A stretch of 64,000 nt of DNA, taken from JAWWPY01 sp033854735 (GTDB taxonomy: Bacteria; Actinomycetota; Actinomycetes; Streptosporangiales; Streptosporangiaceae). A program made the translations under genes and the position numbers. Of the stretch, positions 1-8,153 are shown one piece after another (the stretch's first letter is position 1; each line of letters starts with the position of its first letter). Location: NCBI GenBank assembly GCA_033854735.1, contig JAWWPY010000598.1:1-64000 (forward strand), written 5' to 3'. The notes under the pieces are model-generated. The model was not told the origin of the DNA. It searched no databases and saw only the letters and a list, made by a program, of their open reading frames with translations.

Positions 1-1
1 T

Positions 2-154
2 ACCGTCCAGCACGGTGGCCTCGAATCAGACCCCGGCTCATGGTTCGGCCACATCGTGCCCAAGACCGGCGTCGGCGACTTCGCCGACTGGTCCGGCTCA
101 GCGCGGATCATCCATGATGATCAGGGCGCATATTTTGAGATCACGCTCGCCTGA
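2..154 (+). CDS. C-terminal fragment of a DUF3224-like protein (cut by window start)
   Basis: An open frame runs in from the left edge and stops at TGA 152-154, giving 50 residues that begin TVQHGGLESDP and end YFEITLA. The pattern of a glycine/serine-rich turn, a VPKTGVGDF stretch, then a WSGSARI strand and a final beta strand resembles the end of DUF3224 proteins, in which a VPGSGTG.L.GL.G.G block precedes the C-terminal strand. The resemblance is by eye and the N-terminal part is missing, so the family call is tentative. The function of DUF3224 is unknown. It would be the gene upstream of, and convergent with, the YciI-like gene. Confidence 0.4.
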   Translation, partial: TVQHGGLESDPGSWFGHIVPKTGVGDFADWSGSARIIHDDQGAYFEITLA

Positions 155-262
155 TCACTGGGCGTGCGCCGATGAGTTCGCCGGCCTTCGCAGGCGTCAA
201 TGGCGTTGGCCCGAGCTACCCGCCGCGATGGGCAGCCGGCTACCAGACGCCGCTGCCAGGCT

Positions 263-538
263 TCACTCCGTGGCCAGGGCTTCGTTCCACCCACGGACGT
301 GCCAAGCCCGGACCACGCCGTTCATCACGAACGGGTCGCCCTTGGCGAACTCCTCGGCGGCTTCGCGCGTCCTGAAGATCGCCATGGAGCCATCACGCTG
401 GGGATCTTCGAATGTTCCGAGCATAAGAAGGTCGCCGCGGGCATGGAATTCCTCGTAACGGGCCCGGTGGGGCGGGAAGTGCGCCGGAGCCTTCGCGCCC
501 ACATCGTCGGCCGACTCGTAGAAGAGCACATACTTCAT
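263..538 (-). CDS. YciI-like domain protein
   Basis: A 91-residue protein beginning MKYVLFYESADD. The start MKYVLFYE, the DLLMLGTFEDP segment and the PFVMNGVVRAWHVRGWNEAL tail are the usual layout of YCII-related proteins, small dimeric alpha/beta-barrel proteins with a dehydrochlorinase-like fold. Actinomycetes carry many copies, often near sigma factors; here it stands alone. Substrate and partner cannot be inferred. Length is normal for the family and the ATG start at 538 is the only sensible one. Confidence 0.8.
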   Translation of the reverse strand: MKYVLFYESADDVGAKAPAHFPPHRARYEEFHARGDLLMLGTFEDPQRDGSMAIFRTREAAEEFAKGDPFVMNGVVRAWHVRGWNEALATE

Positions 539-600
539 GAGGCCAGCCTGGCACGCTCGGGCCTGGTGCCGTGACCATGGCGGGGGGGGAGAGTAGGGCC

Positions 601-1278
601 ATGCCGCTGCAGAACCGGGTGACGCCAGCCGGCGAGATCGTCGCGGATCCGAGCCGTGGCCTGATGATGGGCAACCGGGGCTGCCTGCACGGGCCGGGCC
701 GCGAACTTGGCGTCAGCCGCTGGCGGTCCAAGTCGTGGATCTGCTGCGTTCTGAACTGGAAGGACGTGCGGCGTGATCCGATGCCGCCGGGCCGCTGGAC
801 TGCGCTGTTCTTCCTCGACGAGGCCACCGCGCTGGCCGCTGGCCATCGGCCGTGCGCGTACTGCCGGCGCGGCGACTTTCTCGACTTCGCGGAGGCGTGG
901 CGGGTGGCCCGCGGCCTGGCCCGGCGCCCGCGGGCGGGCGAGATGGACTCGATCCTGCATCGCGAGCGCGTCGGCCGGGCCCGGCGTCAGATCACCCGCC
1001 AGGTACCAGCGGGCGAGCTGCCCGATGGTGTCATGATCCGGGCTGGCGGCGTCGCCGGGCTGCTCATCAACGGCCGGTCAAGACCATGGTCATTTCACGG
1101 CTACGGCGCCGCGGCCGGAGTCGGCGCGCCCGGCCCGGTCGAGCTGCTGACACCGCCCTCGATCGTCGCCGCGATCACCGCCGGCTACCAGCCGCTGGTC
1201 CACCCGACCGCGCTGGCCAAGCCCCCACTGGCGGGCGGGACGCCTCCTGGTGTGCGCGCACACGCCATCCGGTCCTAG
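601..1278 (+). CDS. Conserved actinobacterial hypothetical protein with CxxC motif
   Basis: A 225-residue protein if it starts at ATG 601 (MPLQNRVTPAGEIVADP); an in-frame ATG at 571 exists, but the conserved-looking sequence starts at 601 and a GGGGAGAG stretch lies upstream. The N-terminal half carries MMGNRGCLHGPGR and WICCVLNWKDVRR, followed by FFLDEATALAAGHRPCAYCRR. The GHRPCAYCRR segment resembles the Cys-x-x-Cys of Ada-type metal-binding modules (GYRPCxxCRP), so a structural metal site is possible. No catalytic domain is recognised. The stop codon overlaps that of the convergent alpha-galactosidase gene by four bases. Probably a real conserved protein of unknown function. Confidence 0.6.
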   Translation: MPLQNRVTPAGEIVADPSRGLMMGNRGCLHGPGRELGVSRWRSKSWICCVLNWKDVRRDPMPPGRWTALFFLDEATALAAGHRPCAYCRRGDFLDFAEAWRVARGLARRPRAGEMDSILHRERVGRARRQITRQVPAGELPDGVMIRAGGVAGLLINGRSRPWSFHGYGAAAGVGAPGPVELLTPPSIVAAITAGYQPLVHPTALAKPPLAGGTPPGVRAHAIRS

Positions 1279-3473
1279 CGGCCTGGCAGCCGGATGAGGC
1301 AGGCTGACGGCGTGCGCGGCAGCATGACGTGCAGCGTCCGGTCAGTCGGCGTCCAGCGGGCCTCGGTGCCGGCCTGGCCCGGGTACAGCACCTCGGGAGT
1401 CGCCACGACACCGTCCAGGTGCCGCACCGGCAGGCTGATGACCGAGGGATCATCGTCATCGTGCCGGGTTCCGTCCAGCGGGCCGCGGCGCCAGGCCACC
1501 ACGTAAGTGGCGCCGGGTGCGCACATGCCGAGCGCATAGTGGGAGTCGGTCCACCGAGGGAGGCCGAGCGGCCAGAAGGGCACCGCTAGGGCCAGGTCGG
1601 CCCGGATGCGCTTGTACACCTGCAACGCCTCGGCGACCAGGCCGCGTTCCCGCTGACTCATCTTGTCGATGTGGCCCGACAGGTGGATGCGGCCGAGCAT
1701 GGCGCTGCACAGCGTGAAAGCGATCTCGTCCTCGGTGAAGCCGGGCTGCGGGTAAGCCCAGACCGCGGCCTGCTCCGGTGCGATCGCGGCCGGCGCCGCC
1801 GCCGCGATCGCCGCATAGCGGAGGTAGTCCTGCTGGTCGCTGGTGGACTGGATCTGGCAGCGCGACAGCATGGCGTAGTCCGAGCGCATGCCACCCGATC
1901 CGCAGTTCTCGATGGTGAGCGCCGGGTGCCGGTCCAGCACGCTGTCCAGCCACTGCAGGTGAGCGCGGTTATGTTCGAGCAGCCCGGCTCCGGCGCTGCC
2001 TCCTCCGGTCTCCGTGCCCGGGCCCGCGTTGATGTTGTAATCGAGCTTGAAGTAGCCGACCCCCAGGTCGTCCACGAGGAAGTCGACGACCTCGTCCAGG
2101 TGCTTCACCGCCGCCGGATGACGCAGATCCAGGTGGTACCGGCCGTGCTCGACCACGCGCTCCCCGCCGCGCGCGAAGAACGCCTCGGCCGGCAGCCGGT
2201 CAGCCACCGGGCTGCGCACGCCGACGACCTCCGGCTCCAGCCACAGGCCAGGGACCATCCCCTCAGCCCGGATGCGGTTCAGCACTACGGCGATGCCGTC
2301 TGGAAAGCGGTCCGATGACGGCTTCCACAAGCCAACGCTGTCCCACCAGCCCTCTCCGGTGTCCGCGTACCAGCCCGCGTCGATGCAGAAGTACTCCGCC
2401 CCGGCCTGCGCGGCCGCCGCGACCAGCGGGAGCAACCGCTCCGTGGTCGGATCCCCATTCAGCGTGTTCATGTAGTCGTTGAAGATCACGGGGAGCCGGG
2501 CGTGATCCTCATGCGGCCGCCTGACCGCCCGCCGGCCAGCGGTCAGTCCCGCTATCGCGCCCTCGAAACCCCCGTCGCTCACGGCGATCGCGACCGGCAC
2601 GGTGGTGAAGGACTCGGCGGGCGCGAGACTAAGGCGCCACTGGTGCTCGGAGTCTGTGGGCCCGAGCAGCGCCAGGTAGGCATGCCCGGCACCCTGCGCG
2701 GCACCCTGCGCGGCGGCTCCGTCCTCCGGGTAACGGGGCGTGAATTCCCCTACCTGCCAGTGCCAGGCGCCGTTGTGCTCGATCTGCCATGCCCACGCGT
2801 GCCCGGTGCGCCGGTTCTCGACCACGCCCATCGGCAGGTACACGCCGGAGGACCAGCTTCCCTCGCTGGTGAGGCCGAACCGGCCACGGGGGTTGGCCCC
2901 GTGCGCGGACCGGGTCAGGGCGGGCAGCGCGTCGCGCAGCGCCCTGCGCTGCCAGCGTCCCTCGGCCAGCCAGTCATTGTCGGCCCAGAGAACGTCCAGG
3001 TCCGCCAGGACGGCGCCGTCCTCCGCCCCCGGCAGTCCCCCGGCCAGGAAGGAGGTCACCGATTCGATCGTCACGGGCCGGGCCCCCGCGTTCGTCAGGC
3101 CCACCCACGAGCGCAGCACGCCACGCCCCTCCAGGACCTGGTAAAAGACCTCGGCGCGCAATCCGGTGACCGGATCCTCCAGTTCGACCCGCAGCCCGCG
3201 CCACGGGCCGTCAGCGTGCTCCTCGTGGCCGGCGTAGCGAAGCCGGTGCCCGGCCACCGATTCGGCGTACCGGCTTCCCGACCAGGACCGGCCAGCGCCC
3301 GCGATGACCACATCGACCAGCGGCAGTCCCGGCACGGGCCCGGGATCACTCCCGCGGCCAGCGGCCAGACGGGTCAGCCGGGCCGTTCCGTCCTCATCCA
3401 CGTCGATACCCAGATCGATCGCTGCGTCCGTCCAGCGGATACCGGCACGCAGGGGTTCAGTCCCAGCCGCCAA
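1275..3473 (-). CDS. Alpha-galactosidase, glycoside hydrolase family 36
   Basis: A 732-residue protein of the usual GH36 length. It hydrolyses terminal alpha-linked galactose from oligosaccharides such as melibiose or raffinose. The N-terminal half (to about residue 320) is the beta-sandwich domain; the TIM barrel starts at VIFNDYMNTLNGDP (329 on) with CIDAGWY (363) and GLWLEPE (409). The catalytic nucleophile is Asp478 in YFKLDYN and the acid/base is Asp546 in STSDQQDY; ENCGSGGMR lies between. There is no signal peptide, so the enzyme is likely cytoplasmic, acting on sugar brought in by the divergent transporter. The start appears to be TTG at 3473, behind a strong GGAGGGAGG ribosome site. 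It faces the lacI-type gene across a promoter region with two identical palindromes. Confidence 0.93.
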   Translation of the reverse strand: MAAGTEPLRAGIRWTDAAIDLGIDVDEDGTARLTRLAAGRGSDPGPVPGLPLVDVVIAGAGRSWSGSRYAESVAGHRLRYAGHEEHADGPWRGLRVELEDPVTGLRAEVFYQVLEGRGVLRSWVGLTNAGARPVTIESVTSFLAGGLPGAEDGAVLADLDVLWADNDWLAEGRWQRRALRDALPALTRSAHGANPRGRFGLTSEGSWSSGVYLPMGVVENRRTGHAWAWQIEHNGAWHWQVGEFTPRYPEDGAAAQGAAQGAGHAYLALLGPTDSEHQWRLSLAPAESFTTVPVAIAVSDGGFEGAIAGLTAGRRAVRRPHEDHARLPVIFNDYMNTLNGDPTTERLLPLVAAAAQAGAEYFCIDAGWYADTGEGWWDSVGLWKPSSDRFPDGIAVVLNRIRAEGMVPGLWLEPEVVGVRSPVADRLPAEAFFARGGERVVEHGRYHLDLRHPAAVKHLDEVVDFLVDDLGVGYFKLDYNINAGPGTETGGGSAGAGLLEHNRAHLQWLDSVLDRHPALTIENCGSGGMRSDYAMLSRCQIQSTSDQQDYLRYAAIAAAAPAAIAPEQAAVWAYPQPGFTEDEIAFTLCSAMLGRIHLSGHIDKMSQRERGLVAEALQVYKRIRADLALAVPFWPLGLPRWTDSHYALGMCAPGATYVVAWRRGPLDGTRHDDDDPSVISLPVRHLDGVVATPEVLYPGQAGTEARWTPTDRTLHVMLPRTPSACLIRLPGR

Positions 3474-3543
3474 ATCCGCCCTCCCTCCAGGTCGCTGTGA
3501 GTTTTGGTCATTTCAGGCGGGTGAAAGTTCTGTTACGACTGCC

Positions 3544-3597
3544 TTGACAGCATTTGTGTGACCGGTCACAATCCTGGCATGAATGTGACCGGTCACA
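3544..3597 (+). promoter_or_regulatory. lacI promoter with two identical 14-bp operators
   Basis: The perfect palindrome TGTGACCGGTCACA, with the central CG typical of LacI-family sites, occurs at 3557-3570 and again at 3584-3597, 27 bp apart. A near-consensus promoter TTGACA (3544-3549), 17-bp spacer, CACAAT (3567-3572) overlaps the first copy. The predicted transcript start falls at about 3579, exactly the ATG of the regulator, suggesting a leaderless mRNA; the second operator then lies inside codons 2-7. The same region should also control the divergent alpha-galactosidase. Confidence 0.8.
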
Positions 3598-4988
3598 CAA
3601 CTGGCGGCGCAGACCGTGCCGTGCGGCCGGTGAGCATCCGCGACGTCGCCGCCGCGGCCGGAGTTTCCTATCAGACGGTCTCCCGGGTGATAAACGAGCA
3701 TCCGCGGGTGAAGCACACGACCCGGGAACTCGTCCTGGCCACCATCGAGGATCTCGGCTTCCGGCCGAACCGGGCGGCCCGCGCGCTGGCGGGCGGGCCG
3801 GTCGAGTCCGTCACGGTCCTGACCTCCAACACGACGCTGTACGGCCAGTCGGCCGTCCTGCGGGGGATCGAGGAGGCGGCCCGCCCGGCCAGGTTCGCGG
3901 TCGGCATCAGGGTCATGGAGTCCGATGACGAAGACGTCGTCGCGGACGCCGTGGACCGTGCGGTGGAACCAGGTGGCGCCCTCATCGTGCTCGCCTTCGA
4001 CCGGGCGGGCACCCGGGCCCTGGCCGCGATCCCCGCTGGCGTGCCGATGGTGGCGGCCGTGGAGACCCCCATCGGCAATGAGGGACAGGGGAAACCCTGG
4101 GCCTGGATAGATGACCGGGAGGCCGCCCGTGACGCCACCCGTTTCCTGCTCGGCCTGGGCCACCAGACCGTGCACTACGTCGCCATACCGCCATCGACGG
4201 ACAACATCCCCCAGCGGACGGCGGGCTGGCGGATGGCCCTGGAGGAGGCGGGCGTGGCCGTCCCCGAACCCGTGCAGGCGGGATGGCATCCCAGTTCGGG
4301 TTACCAGGCCGGTCGCGCTCTCGCAGCCGACCCGCAGGTCACCGCGATCCTGTGCGGCAACGACGACCTCGCGATCGGCGTGATCCGGGCCCTGCACGAG
4401 GCCGGCCGGAGGATCCCGGAATCGGTCAGCGTGGTCGGCTTCGACGACGCCCCGCAGTCGGAGTTCTTTACTCCCGCGCTCACCACGGTCAGGCTCGATT
4501 GGATCGAACTTGGCCGGGCCTGCTTCGCGCTGCTGCGGCCCTTCCTCGATCCGCGCCGCGCCCCCGAGCTCCGGCCGTGGCCCCAGCCACGGCTCATCGT
4601 CCGGGAGAGCGCAGGTCCCCCGCCCTCGCACCCCGGCGCGCGGCCGGCTCGGGGGCTCCCGCGCGGCCGGCCCGCTCCCCCTTCGTCCGATCAAGGCGCC
4701 GTCTTATGCACGTATCCGCTCTGCGGCGGTCCAGCATCGCCGGGCCGCAGCCACCGCCCGCCGGCCCGCACCGGCGCACGGCGGGAGGCGCCCGCCGGCT
4801 GGCCGTCGCCGCGCCGTTCGTCCTGCCGAGCCTCATCGGGGTGGCGGCGTTCCTGCTCATCCCCGTGGTCATCGTCCTGGTCCTCAGCTTCGTGCAGTGG
4901 AACTTTCTCACTCCGCCGCGGTGGGTCGGGTTCGCCAATTTCTCCACGATGGTGCAGCACGACCACATCTTCCACGCGCTGCTGGTAA
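3579..4988 (+). CDS. LacI-family transcriptional regulator (with long out-of-frame tail)
   Basis: The helix-turn-helix VSIRDVAAAAGVSYQTVSRV lies near residues 18-37, followed by the hinge helix (RPNRAARALAGG) and a periplasmic-binding-type sensor domain ending at PRLIVRESAGPP near residue 347. Start ATG 3579 is preferred over GTG 3558, which lies inside the promoter. The frame has no stop after the natural end of the domain and runs about 120 residues further, overlapping the downstream permease by 283 bp; that tail is Arg/Ser/Pro-rich and is plainly a shadow of the permease frame. All three forward frames are open here, so either the tail is real but meaningless or a stop was lost by mutation or base-calling error. 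The protein presumably represses the alpha-galactoside genes. Confidence 0.88.
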   Translation: MNVTGHTTGGADRAVRPVSIRDVAAAAGVSYQTVSRVINEHPRVKHTTRELVLATIEDLGFRPNRAARALAGGPVESVTVLTSNTTLYGQSAVLRGIEEAARPARFAVGIRVMESDDEDVVADAVDRAVEPGGALIVLAFDRAGTRALAAIPAGVPMVAAVETPIGNEGQGKPWAWIDDREAARDATRFLLGLGHQTVHYVAIPPSTDNIPQRTAGWRMALEEAGVAVPEPVQAGWHPSSGYQAGRALAADPQVTAILCGNDDLAIGVIRALHEAGRRIPESVSVVGFDDAPQSEFFTPALTTVRLDWIELGRACFALLRPFLDPRRAPELRPWPQPRLIVRESAGPPPSHPGARPARGLPRGRPAPPSSDQGAVLCTYPLCGGPASPGRSHRPPARTGARREAPAGWPSPRRSSCRASSGWRRSCSSPWSSSWSSASCSGTFSLRRGGSGSPISPRWCSTTTSSTRCW

Positions 4989-5659
4989 GTGCGTACTACG
5001 TGCTCTGGAATATCCCGTTCCAGACCGTCCTGGCCCTGGCGCTCGCGATGCTGCTGGTCAGGAAGATGCCGGCGATGGGCCTCTTCCGGGCTCTCTACGT
5101 GCTGCCCTACATGTCGACGCCGGTGGCCATGGCCGTCGTCTGGAGCTGGCTGTTCAACGCGCAGAACGGCCTCATCAACCACCTGCTCCTGCTCACCGGC
5201 GTGCACGGGCCGGACTGGCTCGGCAGCACCAGCACCGCCCTGCCCGTGGTGGCCATGGTGAATACCTGGCAGTACGCGGGATACAACATGCTCTTCTTCC
5301 TCGCTGGCCTGCTGGCCATCCCGCCCCAGCTCTATGAGTCGGCGAGCATCGACGGTGCGTCCGCCTTCAGGCAGTTCACCAGGATCACCCTTCCCCTGCT
5401 GAACTCCACGATGCTCTTCGTGCTGGTGACCGACATCATCGGGTCGTTCCAGATCTTCGACACCGTCTACGTGATGACCCAGGGCGGCCCGGGCAACGCG
5501 ACGAACGTCATCAACTATCAGATCTACCAGACCGCATTCCAGAACTTCGATGTCGGCTCGGCCGCCGCGATGTCGCTCGTGCTCTTCGCCGTGATCCTGG
5601 TCGTCACGGTGATCCAGTTCCGTTTCTTCCGCAGCCGTATCACCTACGAGATTGCCTGA
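4706..5659 (+). CDS. Sugar ABC transporter permease (MalF/UgpA type)
   Basis: A 317-residue inner-membrane protein starting MHVSALRRSS. A positively charged N-terminus is followed by six hydrophobic segments (first APFVLPSLIGVAAFLLIPV). The cytoplasmic coupling loop ESASIDGASAFRQFTRITLPLL is the EAA-type motif that docks to the ATPase. The gene begins inside the extended lacI frame and ends 3 bp before the next permease, so the genes are cotranscribed. Like many actinomycete sugar importers, the locus has no ATPase gene; a shared MsiK-type ATPase elsewhere would be needed. Substrate is inferred from the adjacent alpha-galactosidase, not from the permease itself. Confidence 0.92.
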   Translation: MHVSALRRSSIAGPQPPPAGPHRRTAGGARRLAVAAPFVLPSLIGVAAFLLIPVVIVLVLSFVQWNFLTPPRWVGFANFSTMVQHDHIFHALLVSAYYVLWNIPFQTVLALALAMLLVRKMPAMGLFRALYVLPYMSTPVAMAVVWSWLFNAQNGLINHLLLLTGVHGPDWLGSTSTALPVVAMVNTWQYAGYNMLFFLAGLLAIPPQLYESASIDGASAFRQFTRITLPLLNSTMLFVLVTDIIGSFQIFDTVYVMTQGGPGNATNVINYQIYQTAFQNFDVGSAAAMSLVLFAVILVVTVIQFRFFRSRITYEIA

Positions 5660-5662
5660 ACG

Positions 5663-6550
5663 ATGGCCGCAACGACGCTGACGCCCACGCGACGGTCCAC
5701 GGCCGCCCCGGGTCCGCTGAAGAAGACCGTGCGGATCCTCAAGTACGTCGTGTTCTACGGGTGCCTGAGCCTCATCGCGGTGGTGTTCCTGGGCCCGTAC
5801 GTGATCGCCTTCTTCGGCGCCTTCAAGTCGGAAGCCAACCTGTTCTCCACCGCTCCGTGGGCGCCGCCGCACTCGTTCTACACCGGGAACTTCAAGACGA
5901 TCCTTTTCAGCGACGACTTCATCCGCTATCTGGGGAACACGTTGCTGATCACCTGCGCGCTGACCGCCGGGCAGGTCACCTTCGGAGTGCTGTCCGCCTA
6001 CGCCTTCGCCCGGCTCGAGTTCCCCGGCCGGGACGCCCTGTTCGCCGTCTACCTGGCGACGCTCATGGTGCCGAACGTCGTGACGCTCGTGCCGCTGTAC
6101 ACGATGATGCGCCAATTCCACCTGACCAACACCTACTGGGCGATCTTCCTGCCGTACGTGCTGGGAGTCCCCTACACCATCTTCCTGATGCGGCAGTACT
6201 TCAGGTCGCTGCCATCCGACGTGTTCGCCGCGGCCCGCGTCGACGGCTGCTCGGAATGGAAGATCCTCACCCGGATCCTGATCCCGATGGCCAAGCCGAT
6301 CATCGTCACAGCGACGCTCATCGCCTTCGTCTTCGGCTGGAACAACTTCCTCTGGCCGCTGATCGTGACGGACAGCAATTCCAAGCAGGTCCTCACCGTC
6401 GCCACTGCGGGCCTGCAGTCGGCCTTCAACGACCAGTGGAACCTCGTGCTCGCCGCGTCGCTCGTCTCCCTCATCCCGCTACTCGTGATCTTCGCCGTGT
6501 TCCAGAAGCACATTGTGCGGTCCCTGCAGCTCACCGGGGTCAATCGCTGA
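5663..6550 (+). CDS. Sugar ABC transporter permease (MalG/UgpE type)
   Basis: A 295-residue partner permease with six membrane segments, beginning with YVVFYGCLSLIAVVFLGPYV. The EAA-type loop AAARVDGCSEWKILTRILIPMAKP sits in the C-terminal third, and FGWNNFLWPLIV is characteristic of this family. The ATG lies 3 bp after the stop of the first permease, which indicates translational coupling. Together the two form the membrane channel for a carbohydrate importer, likely for alpha-galactosides. Confidence 0.93.
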   Translation: MAATTLTPTRRSTAAPGPLKKTVRILKYVVFYGCLSLIAVVFLGPYVIAFFGAFKSEANLFSTAPWAPPHSFYTGNFKTILFSDDFIRYLGNTLLITCALTAGQVTFGVLSAYAFARLEFPGRDALFAVYLATLMVPNVVTLVPLYTMMRQFHLTNTYWAIFLPYVLGVPYTIFLMRQYFRSLPSDVFAAARVDGCSEWKILTRILIPMAKPIIVTATLIAFVFGWNNFLWPLIVTDSNSKQVLTVATAGLQSAFNDQWNLVLAASLVSLIPLLVIFAVFQKHIVRSLQLTGVNR

Positions 6551-6625
6551 GCCCCACACGTCAACCAACCCAAGAGCCCCGCCGGACTTGGCTGAGGTTC
6601 CGGCGGCGAAAAGGAGGAAGCCTTC

Positions 6626-8011
6626 ATGCCAAGAACCCTGATGCACAGAAAAAGACTCTTCCGGGCATCGCCACGGCGGCTTGCTGTCGTAGGCGGGTGC
6701 GCCGCGCTCCTGGTCGCGGGCGCGGCATGCTCGTCGGGCGGATCCAGCAGCTCCGGCAAGAAGATCAATCTGACCTACGCGCAGTGGGTCACGCCCGAGA
6801 GCACGGGCTATCAGAAATCGATCAACGTGTTCGAGAAGGCGCACCCGAACATTCACGTCACGATCCAGAGCATCGCCTACAACGACTACCAGCCCAAGCT
6901 GACCACCGAATTCAGCTCGGGCGGTGGCCCCGACGTGTACTGGGTCAACACGCCGATGATCGCGTCCTGGCTCAAGGACGGCGTGATGGAGGACCTGACG
7001 GCCAAGATCAAGGCGGCCAAAATCAACATGAGCCAGTACATCCCGACCCTGGTCAACCTGCACCAGTTCGGCGGCAAGATCTACGGCCTGCCCAAGGACT
7101 GGGACACGATCGCCTACTACTACAACATCAACTACTTCAAGCAGCACCACATCGTGGTCCCGTCCTCGCTGACCTGGAACCCGGCCAACGGCGGGACATG
7201 GCTTACTTTCCTCAAGGAGCTGACGGTCGACACCAGCGGCCACAATGCCCTGTCACCTCAGTTCAACCCGGCCTCGGTCGCCACTTACGGCACCGACTCG
7301 CCGAACGAGATGCAGTGGGGATTCGAGCCTTACCTGGCCGAAAACGGCGTGAAGATCATCGGCAAGCCGTACGCGAAAACCGTGGCGTTCAACACGCCCG
7401 CCGCGCAGCAGACCTTCCAGTTCCTGGCCGACCTCATGTACAAGTACCACGTCGCCGCCCCCGGCTCCGACCTCGGCACCGACGCCGCAGCCAACAACAA
7501 TGAAGACCAGCAACTGTTCGCCAAGGGCAAGGTCGCGATGATCGAGAACGGCGACTGGATCACGGCCGGGTTGCCGTCCGAGGTCAAGTTCCCGATCGGG
7601 GTCCTGCCGTTCCCCACGGGCCCGGCCGGCAAGTGGACCGTGCTGAACGGGCTCATCGACTCGATCAACACGCACTCCCCCAACCAGCAGGCCGCGTGGG
7701 AACTCGAGCAGTGGCTCGGATCCCCGGCTTCGGAGAAGATCATGGGTTCCGGCGGGTACATCTGGCCCGGCATCCCGTCGCTCGACCCGCTGATGGCCAC
7801 CTACTGGAAGGCGCACGGCATCGACATCCAGCCCTTCCTGACCGAGGCCACCTGGAACACGGTCTACTGGCCAGTCACGCCCGGCATGAACAAGGCCCAG
7901 CTCGACATCGCCAACCTGCTCGCGCCCGCCTACCTGACCGGGAAGAACGTCCCGCAGGCGGTCAGCGCGGCCGCCCGGCAGGCAAACGATGACCTAGCGA
8001 CCGCGGGCTGA
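6626..8011 (+). CDS. Sugar-binding lipoprotein of ABC transporter
   Basis: A 461-residue extracellular solute-binding protein (family 1). The signal sequence ends in a lipobox (LLVAGAAC, cysteine near residue 33), followed by a Ser/Gly-rich linker (SSGGSSSSGKK), so it is lipid-anchored outside the cell. Start ATG 6626 has an excellent ribosome site, AAGGAGG at 6611-6617. The mature domain carries motifs common in the family: EKAHPNIHVTIQSI, GPDVYWVN and GKVAMIENGDW. It is the third transport gene of the operon and would deliver alpha-galactosides to the two permeases. A strong hairpin lies 60 bp downstream. Confidence 0.94.
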   Translation: MPRTLMHRKRLFRASPRRLAVVGGCAALLVAGAACSSGGSSSSGKKINLTYAQWVTPESTGYQKSINVFEKAHPNIHVTIQSIAYNDYQPKLTTEFSSGGGPDVYWVNTPMIASWLKDGVMEDLTAKIKAAKINMSQYIPTLVNLHQFGGKIYGLPKDWDTIAYYYNINYFKQHHIVVPSSLTWNPANGGTWLTFLKELTVDTSGHNALSPQFNPASVATYGTDSPNEMQWGFEPYLAENGVKIIGKPYAKTVAFNTPAAQQTFQFLADLMYKYHVAAPGSDLGTDAAANNNEDQQLFAKGKVAMIENGDWITAGLPSEVKFPIGVLPFPTGPAGKWTVLNGLIDSINTHSPNQQAAWELEQWLGSPASEKIMGSGGYIWPGIPSLDPLMATYWKAHGIDIQPFLTEATWNTVYWPVTPGMNKAQLDIANLLAPAYLTGKNVPQAVSAAARQANDDLATAG

Positions 8012-8071
8012 CCTCCTCTGCCCCCCGGGCCATCGCCGGGCCCTCCCGGCTGACACTCTGCGGTGCGGATG

Positions 8072-8103
8072 GGCCCGCCGACGGATGCACCCGTCGGCGG
8101 GCC
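8072..8103 (+). terminator. GC-rich hairpin terminator after the sugar operon
   Basis: A perfect 13-bp stem GGCCCGCCGACGG (8072-8084) pairs with 8091-8103 across a 6-base loop. No T-run follows, as is common in actinomycetes. It sits between the binding-protein gene and the convergent histidine kinase gene and can serve both. Confidence 0.75.
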
Positions 8104-8153
8104 ATCCGGTCAATCGACCCGGGGACACGGTCAGCGTCCAGATGAATCGTCGG

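Noticed and set aside
3558..3578. GTG 3558 as the LacI start
   Set aside because: It lies within the promoter and operator; the predicted transcript begins at about 3579.
4691..6121. 476-codon minus-strand frame opposite the two permeases
   Set aside because: It is antisense to two clear permeases; its product is His/Glu/Arg-rich low-complexity sequence typical of shadow frames in GC-rich DNA.
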